33,945 nt of DNA. Source: a virus. Positions 1 through 7,187 of this stretch are shown one piece after another (position 1 is the first letter of the stretch; every line of letters begins with the position of its first letter). Made by a program: the position numbers and the translations under genes. The DNA is taken from the IMG/VR virus record IMGVR_UViG_3300045960_000027, positions 1 to 33,945 of that record, one strand, 5' to 3'. The notes beneath the pieces were generated by a model. The model searched no databases. It was given only the letters and a program-made list of their open reading frames with translations, and was not told where the DNA came from.

Positions 1-238
1 AAATATCACAAAACTACAAATTCCATATATCGATTTATGCAAATATAATGATCAATGCTGTGCGCTGGCGGAGTCTTCCAAGTCAACCCTCTTACCGCAT
101 AGCACGATATAGCTTTTTATGCAATACAATATGTAGATTTTTTGGCACAATTTTGGATTATTGTCTAATATGGAGGGACGATTTATTGTGGTATGACTGA
201 TTCGTACGTTCGAAATATTGATATATGCCACTGTATCA

Positions 239-440
239 TTATGACTCAGCGTAATTATATTAACGTAGCGTAATTATTTTAATCAAAACTATTACACACA
301 GTAATAAAATAACAATAAGTAATTATTACTCCGCGTGACATCCCTACACAAAGTTATTATAACTCAGAGTGGTGTCACATTTTATTTAATGATATGTGCT
401 AATTCACAATAATGAATATAGTTACACAGAGTGACATTAC
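239..440. repeat. Series of imperfect quasi-palindromic repeats in AT-rich non-coding DNA
   Basis: At least six degenerate copies of a TTAC-N-C-N-G-N-GT(G/A)A-type motif occur about every 30 to 60 bp, near 241, 261, 292, 326, 361 and 421. Examples are TTACTCCGCGTGACATC (326) and TTACACAGAGTGACATT (422). Looser relatives lie at 841 (GTCACCCACCGTGACATC) and 1121. The surrounding 500 bp are AT-rich and contain no ORF. Spaced repeats of this kind can be replication-initiator iterons or repressor operators; the sequence alone does not decide. No initiator or repressor gene is recognisable next to them. Confidence 0.5.
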
Positions 441-543
441 ATTTTGTAATGCATATTATGCAATTCATTGCCAAGGCACAATACCCGCCCAGGCGCCGTG
501 AATCTGCGTTCTATGCATTAAAATGACTGTCCAATGTCTACAT

Positions 544-627
544 ATTGATGCACGTTAGCCGGGGGGATTCTGCGTGAATCCCTAGATTTCCCCGGAAAAT
601 CTCGCGGGATCAGAGATGCGCATCAAT
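544..627. other. Predicted three-way-junction structured element
   Basis: Closing helix ATTGATGC (544-551) pairs with GCATCAAT (620-627). Inside are two arms. The first is CCGGGG (559-564) with CCCCGG (590-595), capped by GGATT/AATCC (565-569/577-581). The second is ATCTC (599-603) with GAGAT (613-617). All these helices are exact Watson-Crick, and the element stands out as GC-rich in AT-rich surroundings. It could be a small RNA, a cis-acting DNA structure at an origin, or a packaging site. The transcribed strand is unknown and no promoter was identified. Confidence 0.45.
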
Positions 628-704
628 GTTACGTACATCTATTTAGTGTCCGTTATGTTACTTTAATATGTATATTTTATTCAGTTATATCATTAGGCAT
701 GGAG

Positions 705-815
705 GGGGGGGGCAGGTTTGGGGCCGAAAGGCATGCATCCGAACTTAGTCAGCCAGCCATCGCAACTAGGACTTCTGTTGGTGCATGCCCCTACGGCACC
801 TAACCTGCCCCCCCC
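705..815. other. Long GC-rich hairpin, candidate non-coding RNA or cruciform
   Basis: Eight G plus CAGGTT (705-718) pair perfectly with AACCTG plus eight C (802-815), a 14-bp stem. After a T-T mismatch the helix goes on with GG/CC, a G-A mismatch and GCCG/CGGC (723-726/794-797). It then continues with GGCATGCA (730-737) against TGCATGCC (782-789), a bulged T and CC/GG, and ends in an inner AGTC/GACT arm (747-750/770-773). The whole 111 nt folds into one rod-like hairpin. On the plus strand it is followed by ACTTTTATAT. It matches no RNA family I can name. Confidence 0.55.
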
Positions 816-879
816 ACTTTTATATAATTAAACGTCAAATGTCACCCACCGTGACATCTCGTCGAACCCATCTCGCGCC

Positions 880-1007
880 TCGAATCGCACACGACACGCC
901 ATCTGTGTGTCGGCAGGGTTCCATTCAATACGGGTGCCTATCGCTATGCCCTTTGTAAAATCGGCTAAAAGCCTATGGCATGCGATGTCGTGTAAGTGGT
1001 GCGTCGA
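880..1007. other. Second predicted long-range folded element
   Basis: Nested complementary segments run inward: TCGA (880-883) with 1004-1007, CGCAC (886-890) with GTGCG (999-1003), ACGACA (891-896) with TGTCGT (986-991), and GCCAT (898-902) with ATGGC (975-979). A small GGCT-AAAA-type hairpin lies inside (963-973). Individual helices are short, so this fold is less certain than the 705-815 hairpin. It lies next to the terminator at 1039-1076. Confidence 0.3.
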
Positions 1008-1032
1008 ATTTAAGTCGATTTCTCAGGGCAAA

Positions 1033-1076
1033 CAAAAAGGGGCACGATGACCCGACGAATCGAGACACCGTGCCCC
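1033..1076 (-). terminator. Intrinsic terminator of the leftward gene block
   Basis: GGGGCACG (1039-1046) and CGTGCCCC (1069-1076) form a perfect 8-bp stem with a 22-nt loop. Read on the minus strand the stem is followed directly by TTTTTGTTTG. This suits a rho-independent terminator about 190 bp downstream of the primase-helicase stop codon, ending the leftward transcript. Confidence 0.75.
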
Positions 1077-1269
1077 TCAATACAACACACGCGTATATTC
1101 AATTTAGTTCGATGAAATCACATTACCCAGTGTGATGTGACACAGCGTTACCATAGTGCGATATTCGACGTGCCGCATCGCACTACAATACGATAATAAT
1201 AGTACAGTAATATAATGCTCGACAATACATTACGCCATAGCGTGTTCGACAGCCCGCGCCACCATAGTG

Positions 1270-3504
1270 TCAATTGATTAATATTCCTCGATAACCTCGC
1301 ACACCACGTTTCTTGACGGGCACGACGGGAAAGTCCTTGGCCACGACGATGGTACTGGCGAACGCCTCATAGAATCTCTGTGCGCTCATTTGATGGAAGC
1401 CATTCAATAACGCCCATGTCGTGTACTCCGAGTACACCGTCGTCCTCGGTGTGAAGTCGCCGAGCCCCGGCGGCCTTGTGCACACTCGCTCCTCTATGAA
1501 CGAGCGCATGGGGTCAGCGTCACGTCTGAAATTCGCGGTCGCTTTCTGCACTGATTTTGGAATGGTGAATTTTCCGCGACGGAGTACTTGTTGCAGCCCA
1601 CCGACCGAATAACGCAGTAGTCCCTGCATATTGTCGATAGTGGTCAACTTGTCCACTAAGTTTGTGTCAGCCTTACCAGCTGGAAAGAAATTCTCGAATG
1701 GCACGACAACCCATCTGGAAAAGAACCCCTCTGTCGTGTCCGCCGTACGGGGTAGGGCATTGAACGCTGCGATCATCAAGGCACGGCACCTGAATACGAA
1801 TGGGTCCTTGTGCTTGTTTTGAGCGGTCATATAATCACCGCCTGTCAACTGCTTGAATTTCTCTGTCGATTTGAATATCTTGGGATCGACGTCACCGACC
1901 AAATTCGCCAATTTACCATGAAGTTGTGCGGCCGTGAATTGCGATGAGTCTAGGTCTTGTGGGGTGATGGCCGCTATATTGCTGTGGCCAACCAACATAC
2001 GCGCCAATCGTATGAATGTGCCCTTACCGTTACGGCCCGAACCATACAGTAGAATAGCCTTGTGTAGCGGATTGTCGTTATACAGCATATAACCCAACAA
2101 TTCATAGGCCAATTCGACTGCGTCATTCGGTAATATCTCGCCGAGGAATTTGTCGATCATAGGACATTCCGCGTCCTCATTCCATGGTATTGGTATTCTG
2201 ATCGTGCTGACAATATTAGGGTTATGTGGATGCAGCTTGCCTGTTCTCCAGTCAAGTAGACCATTTGGTAAATTCAGATAATCGGTGTCTTGCTTGTCGT
2301 CACGTATGAATGGAACACGTGACTCAATTACGGATTTGACATTGATCGCATGACTGGGTCTCCAACGTTGCCGCAATAATGACACGGTTCGACGTGTGAT
2401 CTCATAGTCACCGTCATTCGACCACACGCCATCATGGTGTCGGTAAATTATTCCGCCAGTGCCCGCGGCAAGATTTCCAGTCAACTCAACGGCATTGCGC
2501 AGTGTCTCGGAGCGCAGACCGTGCTTTGGGTCGAAGAATCGATCTGGACTCTTGTGTCGTTCTTTTTCCTCTATCAGGCAGGGGTCATCGGCTCTGACAA
2601 CACCCAGTGCGGATTTCTCCACCGCCCCCACGCACGCGCGTGACCATTCCGCCTCCGCTTGTCCCGGTTGTCGTCGTCCGCACTGTTCTATCAAATACAA
2701 AAATAAATCTTTTATCTTCCGCAATTCCACAACTCCACCGGTATGTCCAGTGCTTATCTCTGACACTATGGCCCATACGGCGTTTGTCATGGCGTCATGT
2801 AATCCGCCATCGCTGTGCTTTTTGATCAGTCGTATGTGTGTGTTGACCACACGCCGCATCTGTGGACACGCGACACCCTTCCCATGTTCACGAAGCCATA
2901 GACGACTGTCAACATTAGCTCTGTCACGACGGACATAGCCGCCACGACCCGCTAGTGTCAACCATTTTTCGGGTATGTCGGCGAACTCATCCGTACCAGG
3001 GAAATACGCGGTTGATGTGCGTAGTATTTTGCCGTTGAAATTGGCCCATCGATAGTGTGCGCCCGATGGGTGAACGGATGGTGGGATCACCATATATCTG
3101 TAGTGACGATATATGAGGTCGAGTCCAATGGACAATTTGCCTGGCCACACCGTCCCCGCGGGTGTGGTAAACCACAGATGATAGTGTTCGGGATCCCCTC
3201 TATAGGATACCCAGGTCCGCGGAAGTTTACCGTATTCGTATTCTAATTCGTCCAATGACGCTTGACCCGCGGCACCATCGATGTCGAGAACTACCACGCC
3301 ATCGGGAACCACTGTACCAATGTTGTGTTGTCTATTGGATGACAGCCAACCCGTCACGCTGTCGTCATCCACTATCACATCATTAGGAATACCAGAGGGT
3401 GGCGGGTACTTCTTACCGAATGGCAATGGGATTGGAAGGTATCCAGCGTTTAAATAGTCATCAGCCGCGACATGGAAGGGGGACCAACTATCCTTATTCT
3501 TCAT
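1270..3504 (-). CDS. Primase-polymerase / SF3 helicase (phage primase-helicase)
   Basis: This 744-residue protein should prime and unwind phage DNA at the replication fork. The N-terminal part is a bifunctional primase/polymerase domain. It has the metal-binding LDIDG motif (residues 73-77), the HYHLW motif (107-111) and a third conserved segment, PPSVHPSGAHYRW (about 141-153). The C-terminal half is a D5/P4-type superfamily 3 helicase with Walker A GSGRNGKGT (about 488-496), GDVD as Walker B (537-540), and the typical FNALPRTADT plus FFSRW segment (581-598) with sensor Asn and Arg finger. The start is supported by AGGTGATC 7 nt upstream. It is the last gene of the leftward block, with a terminator downstream. 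Part of its 3' region (1440-1518) is repeated inverted at the contig end. Confidence 0.92.
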   Translation of the reverse strand: MKNKDSWSPFHVAADDYLNAGYLPIPLPFGKKYPPPSGIPNDVIVDDDSVTGWLSSNRQHNIGTVVPDGVVVLDIDGAAGQASLDELEYEYGKLPRTWVSYRGDPEHYHLWFTTPAGTVWPGKLSIGLDLIYRHYRYMVIPPSVHPSGAHYRWANFNGKILRTSTAYFPGTDEFADIPEKWLTLAGRGGYVRRDRANVDSRLWLREHGKGVACPQMRRVVNTHIRLIKKHSDGGLHDAMTNAVWAIVSEISTGHTGGVVELRKIKDLFLYLIEQCGRRQPGQAEAEWSRACVGAVEKSALGVVRADDPCLIEEKERHKSPDRFFDPKHGLRSETLRNAVELTGNLAAGTGGIIYRHHDGVWSNDGDYEITRRTVSLLRQRWRPSHAINVKSVIESRVPFIRDDKQDTDYLNLPNGLLDWRTGKLHPHNPNIVSTIRIPIPWNEDAECPMIDKFLGEILPNDAVELAYELLGYMLYNDNPLHKAILLYGSGRNGKGTFIRLARMLVGHSNIAAITPQDLDSSQFTAAQLHGKLANLVGDVDPKIFKSTEKFKQLTGGDYMTAQNKHKDPFVFRCRALMIAAFNALPRTADTTEGFFSRWVVVPFENFFPAGKADTNLVDKLTTIDNMQGLLRYSVGGLQQVLRRGKFTIPKSVQKATANFRRDADPMRSFIEERVCTRPPGLGDFTPRTTVYSEYTTWALLNGFHQMSAQRFYEAFASTIVVAKDFPVVPVKKRGVRGYRGILIN
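1440..1518. repeat. 79-bp inverted repeat, internal copy (within primase gene)
   Basis: These 79 bp are an exact reverse complement of 33867-33945, the last bases of the window. This copy encodes an integral part of the primase-helicase C-terminus, so it is the native one. Identity stops abruptly at 1518/33867. Confidence 0.9.
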
Positions 3505-3583
3505 GTGTGATCACCTATACCATAGAGAAAGTCAATCCCACAACCAAATCCACGTGTCCAGTCCACTATTCCATACATATTTT

Positions 3584-3597
3584 CCCAATACATTGGG
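3584..3597. promoter_or_regulatory. Small palindrome upstream of the primase gene
   Basis: CCCAATACATTGGG is a near-perfect palindrome with 6-bp arms about 80 bp upstream of the primase start, in the 494-bp gene-free gap 3505-3998. It may be an operator. No clear -35/-10 pair was identified around it. Confidence 0.25.
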
Positions 3598-3757
3598 TTC
3601 GCTATGTATTTTTCCATTCCATCGTTTGGATCCAATCAGTGTCAAACCATTGCATGGTCCCCCAATGGCGACTCTGTATAATTTTTCATGGTAGACATCT
3701 GATCTATCCTTGACATCGGTTCTGGCCATTATATCGTTCCAATTCGTGAGAATAGAA

Positions 3758-3794
3758 AGAGGGCATCTCACCCTCACCCGATGAGATGCCCTCT
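3758..3794 (-). terminator. 13-bp hairpin, probable leftward terminator
   Basis: AGAGGGCATCTCA (3758-3770) pairs perfectly with TGAGATGCCCTCT (3782-3794) around an 11-nt loop. On the minus strand the stem is followed by TTCTATTCTC, a moderately T-rich tail. It would end transcripts coming from the resolvase and 74-residue gene before the primase gene. Confidence 0.5.
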
Positions 3795-3796
3795 CT

Positions 3797-3995
3797 GATA
3801 TGGCTACGCCACTGCATGAATAGCCATATCGTGGTCTATCGCCACCCTGCGATAGACCTTGTGTAGCGCTTTGGATGTGCCGACTGTCTATCTCAATGCG
3901 TGGACAGGCCATTTCGGAGGTGTAACAGACAGTCGGCACATCCAACCAAGTGTGCGTTTCACACTACGTGGTGTCAAGTGTGTTCCGCAACACAC
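3797..3995. repeat. Array of five further consecutive perfect hairpins
   Basis: Immediately right of the 3758-3794 hairpin lie five more inverted repeats. They are GATATGGCTA/TAGCCATATC (3797-3806/3821-3830), GGTCTATCGC/GCGATAGACC (3833-3842/3849-3858), a 19-bp perfect pair (3871-3889/3927-3945) with a 37-nt loop, AGTGTG/CACACT (3949-3954/3960-3965), and GTGTGTT/AACACAC (3978-3984/3989-3995). Arms are perfect and unrelated in sequence, so this is not one repeated unit. The gap carries no convincing gene. The array may act as a leader or RNA processing region, or as a structured non-coding RNA. Confidence 0.7.
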
Positions 3996-3998
3996 AAA

Positions 3999-4223
3999 TT
4001 AATCTGATTCGTTCACGATAGAGATGACGTCGTTCTTGTGCACCATCATCAAGAATCGTATTGATGTTCCAATCATGATGACATCGGGGTCTAATTCTGG
4101 CATCTTTGGGTCCATGTATACCGGAACGACTATGCTCATGTAATCTTCCGACAGTTTGACCAACTGCCCGTGAACAAATTCTGTCTCAGCGGTAACCGGT
4201 GTCTCACAACACACATTCATCAC
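3999..4223 (-). CDS. Hypothetical protein, 74 residues
   Basis: A small leftward gene whose start overlaps the end of the RuvC-like resolvase gene by 20 bp, which suggests translational coupling. The product is mostly beta-prone, with a VVPVYMDP segment and an acidic C-terminus (NESD). I recognise no domain. It sits at the downstream end of the pol-resolvase run, just before the hairpin array, so it may be an accessory replication protein, but that is only inference from position. Confidence 0.6.
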   Translation of the reverse strand: MMNVCCETPVTAETEFVHGQLVKLSEDYMSIVVPVYMDPKMPELDPDVIMIGTSIRFLMMVHKNDVISIVNESD

Positions 4224-4698
4224 TCGTCACTGACTTCTGTTTCAACCTACGCAGCCACACAATGGCATGTTGCATAGCGGCGAACTCATCCTTTTTGAAA
4301 CTACGGGTGAATCCGAAACTGCGCATCCTATCTCTGGTGACGTTGGTACGCATAGTACGCTTTTGCGTATTGAAGGTCACACCACTTTTATAGCATTCCC
4401 ATGCCAGCACGGCGTTGATACGCACTGGACTCAATAGATTTCTCCCGCCGAGCATCTGAGTCAGTTCGAAGTCCTCAACCACCACGTCAAAATGAGCGTT
4501 CTGTCTTCGATATCGAATCATTTTTGCCGCAAGGGTCAGCTGCTCATGCTCGTTTCCATGCAACTCCCCCGCCGACCACTCGTCGACATTGGCCAATATC
4601 TTATTCTCTGGCTTGGCGAACGCGTTCATGTCAACTATGAATTTCGCCCAACCTATCACGCCGCCGGGGTCGAAGACTAACACTATGTATTTACTCAT
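4204..4698 (-). CDS. RuvC-like Holliday junction resolvase
   Basis: The 164-residue protein starts with a RuvC/RNase H-fold signature, VLVFDPGGVIGWA, in which Asp10 is the first metal ligand. VVVEDFEL (72-79) supplies Glu75/Asp76, and KKDEFAAMQHAIVW (135-148) supplies the C-terminal Asp137/His144 pair. The segment RNLLSPVRINAVL is also typical of phage resolvases. Length fits phage RuvC-like nucleases. It would resolve branched replication or recombination intermediates before packaging. It lies directly downstream of the polymerase genes and overlaps the next small ORF. Confidence 0.82.
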   Translation of the reverse strand: MSKYIVLVFDPGGVIGWAKFIVDMNAFAKPENKILANVDEWSAGELHGNEHEQLTLAAKMIRYRRQNAHFDVVVEDFELTQMLGGRNLLSPVRINAVLAWECYKSGVTFNTQKRTMRTNVTRDRMRSFGFTRSFKKDEFAAMQHAIVWLRRLKQKSVTSDECVL

Positions 4699-4699
4699 T

Positions 4700-4900
4700 T
4701 TAGTTTACTTTGGGAAACTTTGGGAATTCATAGTTGAGTTCCCCCCATTCGGACAACAGAGCGTCATAGACGGTCAATTTGACTGTGGCATCGGGCTCGA
4801 TCACCATGTCAACGATTTCAATGACATCGACAGTGCCACTAGATTTATCGTTCACGTTATCCTTATTCCATCTTTTTATTTCACATATCCATGACCCCAT
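4700..4900 (-). CDS. Hypothetical protein, 66 residues
   Basis: Short ORF overlapping the 3' end of the polymerase palm gene by 25 bp and ending 1 bp before the resolvase start. Its tight fit between two recognised genes supports it as real. The product is acidic in the middle (DVIEIVDMVIEPD) and ends in PKFPKVN. No domain is recognised. Confidence 0.6.
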   Translation of the reverse strand: MGSWICEIKRWNKDNVNDKSSGTVDVIEIVDMVIEPDATVKLTVYDALLSEWGELNYEFPKFPKVN

Positions 4901-5727
4901 GATGGCCCATACACCTTGCCGCTGGCGGTCAATGGAACATCATTGATTGTTGTGCGCATGATCGAGCAATAGCGCTCGATATAATAATCAGCCTCATCGC
5001 TGGGTACCTGTGCTAGAAATTCGTCATGTATTGGCAATAGCAATGTTGGTGCCAGAATACTATCGTCCATCACACGCAATAGTGCTGTCGCCATGACATC
5101 ACGTGCCGTACTCTGTATCTCATGATTTACCACGGTGAACGCCTTCTCGGCGTCAATTATCAAACGACGACCAAACAATGTCGTCGTGTATCCAACCTTC
5201 CCACCTAGTAGTCGATGTATTTGCCTTTTAATTATTCGTCGCGCGACGAGTCCCTCGGATGTGTCGGCTCTAACTGTGTACATTCGTTGTCGTAGTGCCT
5301 TGTACACTCTCGAATCACATGGTGTGAGAGCACTATTCAATAGCGCATTTTGTTTCATAACTTTATAGCGCTTCAAGTATGGGAACGCCATCTCATAATC
5401 TGCTATGACTTTCGCCGCTTGATTGATTGAGATGTGTACCTGCTTCGACAGTGTGTCCGCGCCACCCCCGAACAGCCATCCAAAATTCAGATTCTTTGTA
5501 TAACGATATTGGTCGGGAGTGTAGTCAGGCCCAAATAATTTGATGGCCGCGGTCTTGTGCAGCGATTCGCCACGTTTGGCGGCGTCAATCAGACTGATCT
5601 CACCGGACAGTGCCGCGGCTATGCGCAATTCGATTTGGTCGTAGTCAACACTGATCATAGTCATGCCGGGGTCCGGAATGAAACAACGCCGGACCGCGGC
5701 GGAACTCAGTATGCTAATGCGTGTCAT
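4876..5727 (-). CDS. polA: Family A DNA polymerase, C-terminal palm-fingers subunit (split polA)
   Basis: The 283 residues contain the polymerase catalytic core. Motif A is ISVDYDQIELR with catalytic Asp28, motif B is YTKNLNFGWLFG (76-87) with Lys78 and Phe82, and motif C is LLPIHDEF (230-237) with Asp235. The N-terminus begins just before the VRRCFIPDPG stretch that normally precedes motif A, so the gene starts where the exonuclease/thumb gene (5994-7187) stopped. The start codon overlaps the stop of the 85-residue gene by ATGA, so translation is probably coupled. Oddities: the motif B position equivalent to E. coli Arg754 is Tyr74, and that of Tyr766 is Phe86. The two fragments must associate to form one enzyme; that is inference. 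Confidence 0.88.
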   Translation of the reverse strand: MTRISILSSAAVRRCFIPDPGMTMISVDYDQIELRIAAALSGEISLIDAAKRGESLHKTAAIKLFGPDYTPDQYRYTKNLNFGWLFGGGADTLSKQVHISINQAAKVIADYEMAFPYLKRYKVMKQNALLNSALTPCDSRVYKALRQRMYTVRADTSEGLVARRIIKRQIHRLLGGKVGYTTTLFGRRLIIDAEKAFTVVNHEIQSTARDVMATALLRVMDDSILAPTLLLPIHDEFLAQVPSDEADYYIERYCSIMRTTINDVPLTASGKVYGPSWGHGYVK

Positions 5728-5981
5728 GTTTTTTTGTATTTGGTCTTCGGTCCATTCGACGTGTCCTTGTACGCGGCGACCGCGCGTCGTTTGTCATAGT
5801 CGACCATTGACGCGTACACCTCGATTCGCACCGATGCGGCAATCTCCAACAGGTCCTCCAAGGGCATGGACTTCAATTTCGCCTCATATTGCTGAATAAT
5901 CTCCAAAGTCAATTGTTCACGTGTCGCGGTTGTGAATGAGCCAGCGACGGCGGCAGTCAATGGGTCATATGGCGTAGTCAT
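5724..5981 (-). CDS. Hypothetical protein inserted between the two halves of the DNA polymerase
   Basis: An 85-residue, largely helical protein with a charged middle (EIIQQYEAKLKSMPLEDLLE) and a basic tail (PKTKYKKT). It lies exactly between the exonuclease/thumb and palm/fingers genes. It is in the same frame as the upstream fragment but separated from it by in-frame TAG and TGA codons, and it overlaps the downstream fragment by 4 bp. No homing endonuclease, intein or intron motif is visible. It may be a bridging subunit of the split polymerase or an unrelated insertion. Confidence 0.65.
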   Translation of the reverse strand: MTTPYDPLTAAVAGSFTTATREQLTLEIIQQYEAKLKSMPLEDLLEIAASVRIEVYASMVDYDKRRAVAAYKDTSNGPKTKYKKT

Positions 5982-5993
5982 ATGTCATTGTCT

Positions 5994-7187
5994 CTATTCA
6001 TTGTTTTTGGTGGGCAGCTGCTGCAATGGCGGATTACTCACGGACATCCTAGCGGTTCGTGCCGCCAGAATGTTGATGGATGGATGGATTCTCCCATTGT
6101 CATCCATTTCGCGTAGCATACTCTCCGTATAACTCTTTCTTCGTTTCGCACAACGCTTAGCCTCTAGCACACAATCGATGAACGCGAATAGGTATGTATC
6201 CTTTGTGATCGTTGTGCCATCCGATTGATAGGCATTCGATAGATCACGCAATACCGAATCGGTGACTTGCAACTTTCCCGTGGGTGTTCTCTTGGACAGA
6301 GTACCGCCGAGAGTGATGATTGTATCGGCCAATTCCTTGGTGCTATTCAGGTTGGAACAGCCACAAAATTTGATGTGTGTCATATCCATGTCATACACAG
6401 CGCCATATGATTCATTCAATCTACGTGTGTAGTCGACATCCAATCGAATGGCCCGCCGCTGTAGTGTGTCAGCGACTCGCGCCACACGTAGATCAAATTC
6501 ATACAACTCTTTGAATTGGTTGACAACTGGCTCCAATTTGTGCCATAGACGATAGGTCAATAATGGATCACTTCCGGCGTAGGCTATATACTCAGGGCAT
6601 CGCTTGTTCACCAAACGCCAACCCTCCGACAATCGCGCGGCGCGCGTTCTTCTCTGTCCCTTCTTCGGTCCCTGCTTATAGTGACCCTTTATCGGTACGC
6701 GTAGTGTTTTGAATAATTTCTTTAATGCTGTCTCCCACTTCCCGGCGGAACTGTCGACATAATGAATCGCCAGTTCCTTCAGACCATGACCAACACCACC
6801 CTCCGCGGCATTCCGTGGGTCGATATGATGCGACGGTATATGCGTTTCCATATCGCATTTGACACCTGTGTCATATCCAAGATATCTGTCTATACAGCGA
6901 ATGTCATGACAGCCATTGTGTCCAATCCACCGAATCGGTTGTCTCATCACCCACGCTATCAATGAGCGCCTCTCGGCGGGTATCACATAACTTGTGACGG
7001 CATCACCGATCTGTAGTGTGCGCAGTTTCCATGAATGGGAATAGCAATTGAGTCCTGTCGACTCTGTGTCAATGCCCAGTATGGGATTGCTGTTGACAAA
7101 GTGCTTTACTTGTGGATAATCCTCTTTACTATTGATATATTTGAATGTTATATGATCACCAGCCAATGTATCATGTATGGTCAACAT
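5994..7187 (-). CDS. polA: Family A DNA polymerase, N-terminal 3'-5' exonuclease and thumb subunit (split polA)
   Basis: The protein has an intact DnaQ-like proofreading domain: Exo I GIDTEST (Asp40, Glu42), Exo II HNGCHD (Asn91, Asp95) and Exo III YAGSD (Tyr203, Asp207). Thumb-like sequence follows. It ends at GRIHPSINILAARTARMSVSN then PPLQQLPTKNNE, the segment that in ordinary PolA proteins runs directly on to the palm. The reading frame stops there, and the palm follows 267 bp away as a separate gene. The start overlaps the upstream 176-residue gene by 17 bp. At 397 residues plus 283 the total matches a full phage PolA, so no catalytic part seems lost. Confidence 0.88.
   Translation of the reverse strand: MLTIHDTLAGDHITFKYINSKEDYPQVKHFVNSNPILGIDTESTGLNCYSHSWKLRTLQIGDAVTSYVIPAERRSLIAWVMRQPIRWIGHNGCHDIRCIDRYLGYDTGVKCDMETHIPSHHIDPRNAAEGGVGHGLKELAIHYVDSSAGKWETALKKLFKTLRVPIKGHYKQGPKKGQRRTRAARLSEGWRLVNKRCPEYIAYAGSDPLLTYRLWHKLEPVVNQFKELYEFDLRVARVADTLQRRAIRLDVDYTRRLNESYGAVYDMDMTHIKFCGCSNLNSTKELADTIITLGGTLSKRTPTGKLQVTDSVLRDLSNAYQSDGTTITKDTYLFAFIDCVLEAKRCAKRRKSYTESMLREMDDNGRIHPSINILAARTARMSVSNPPLQQLPTKNNE

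Noticed and set aside
3532-3945. 137-codon minus-strand ORF in the gap between the resolvase-side genes and the primase gene
   Set aside because: It runs straight through four of the perfect hairpins, has no ribosome-binding site and reads as low-information sequence. The hairpins explain the region better.
5724-5994. Group I intron, intein or homing endonuclease between the polymerase halves
   Set aside because: No LAGLIDADG, GIY-YIG or HNH motif, no intein splice residues and no room for a group I core; the stretch is almost filled by the 85-residue ORF.
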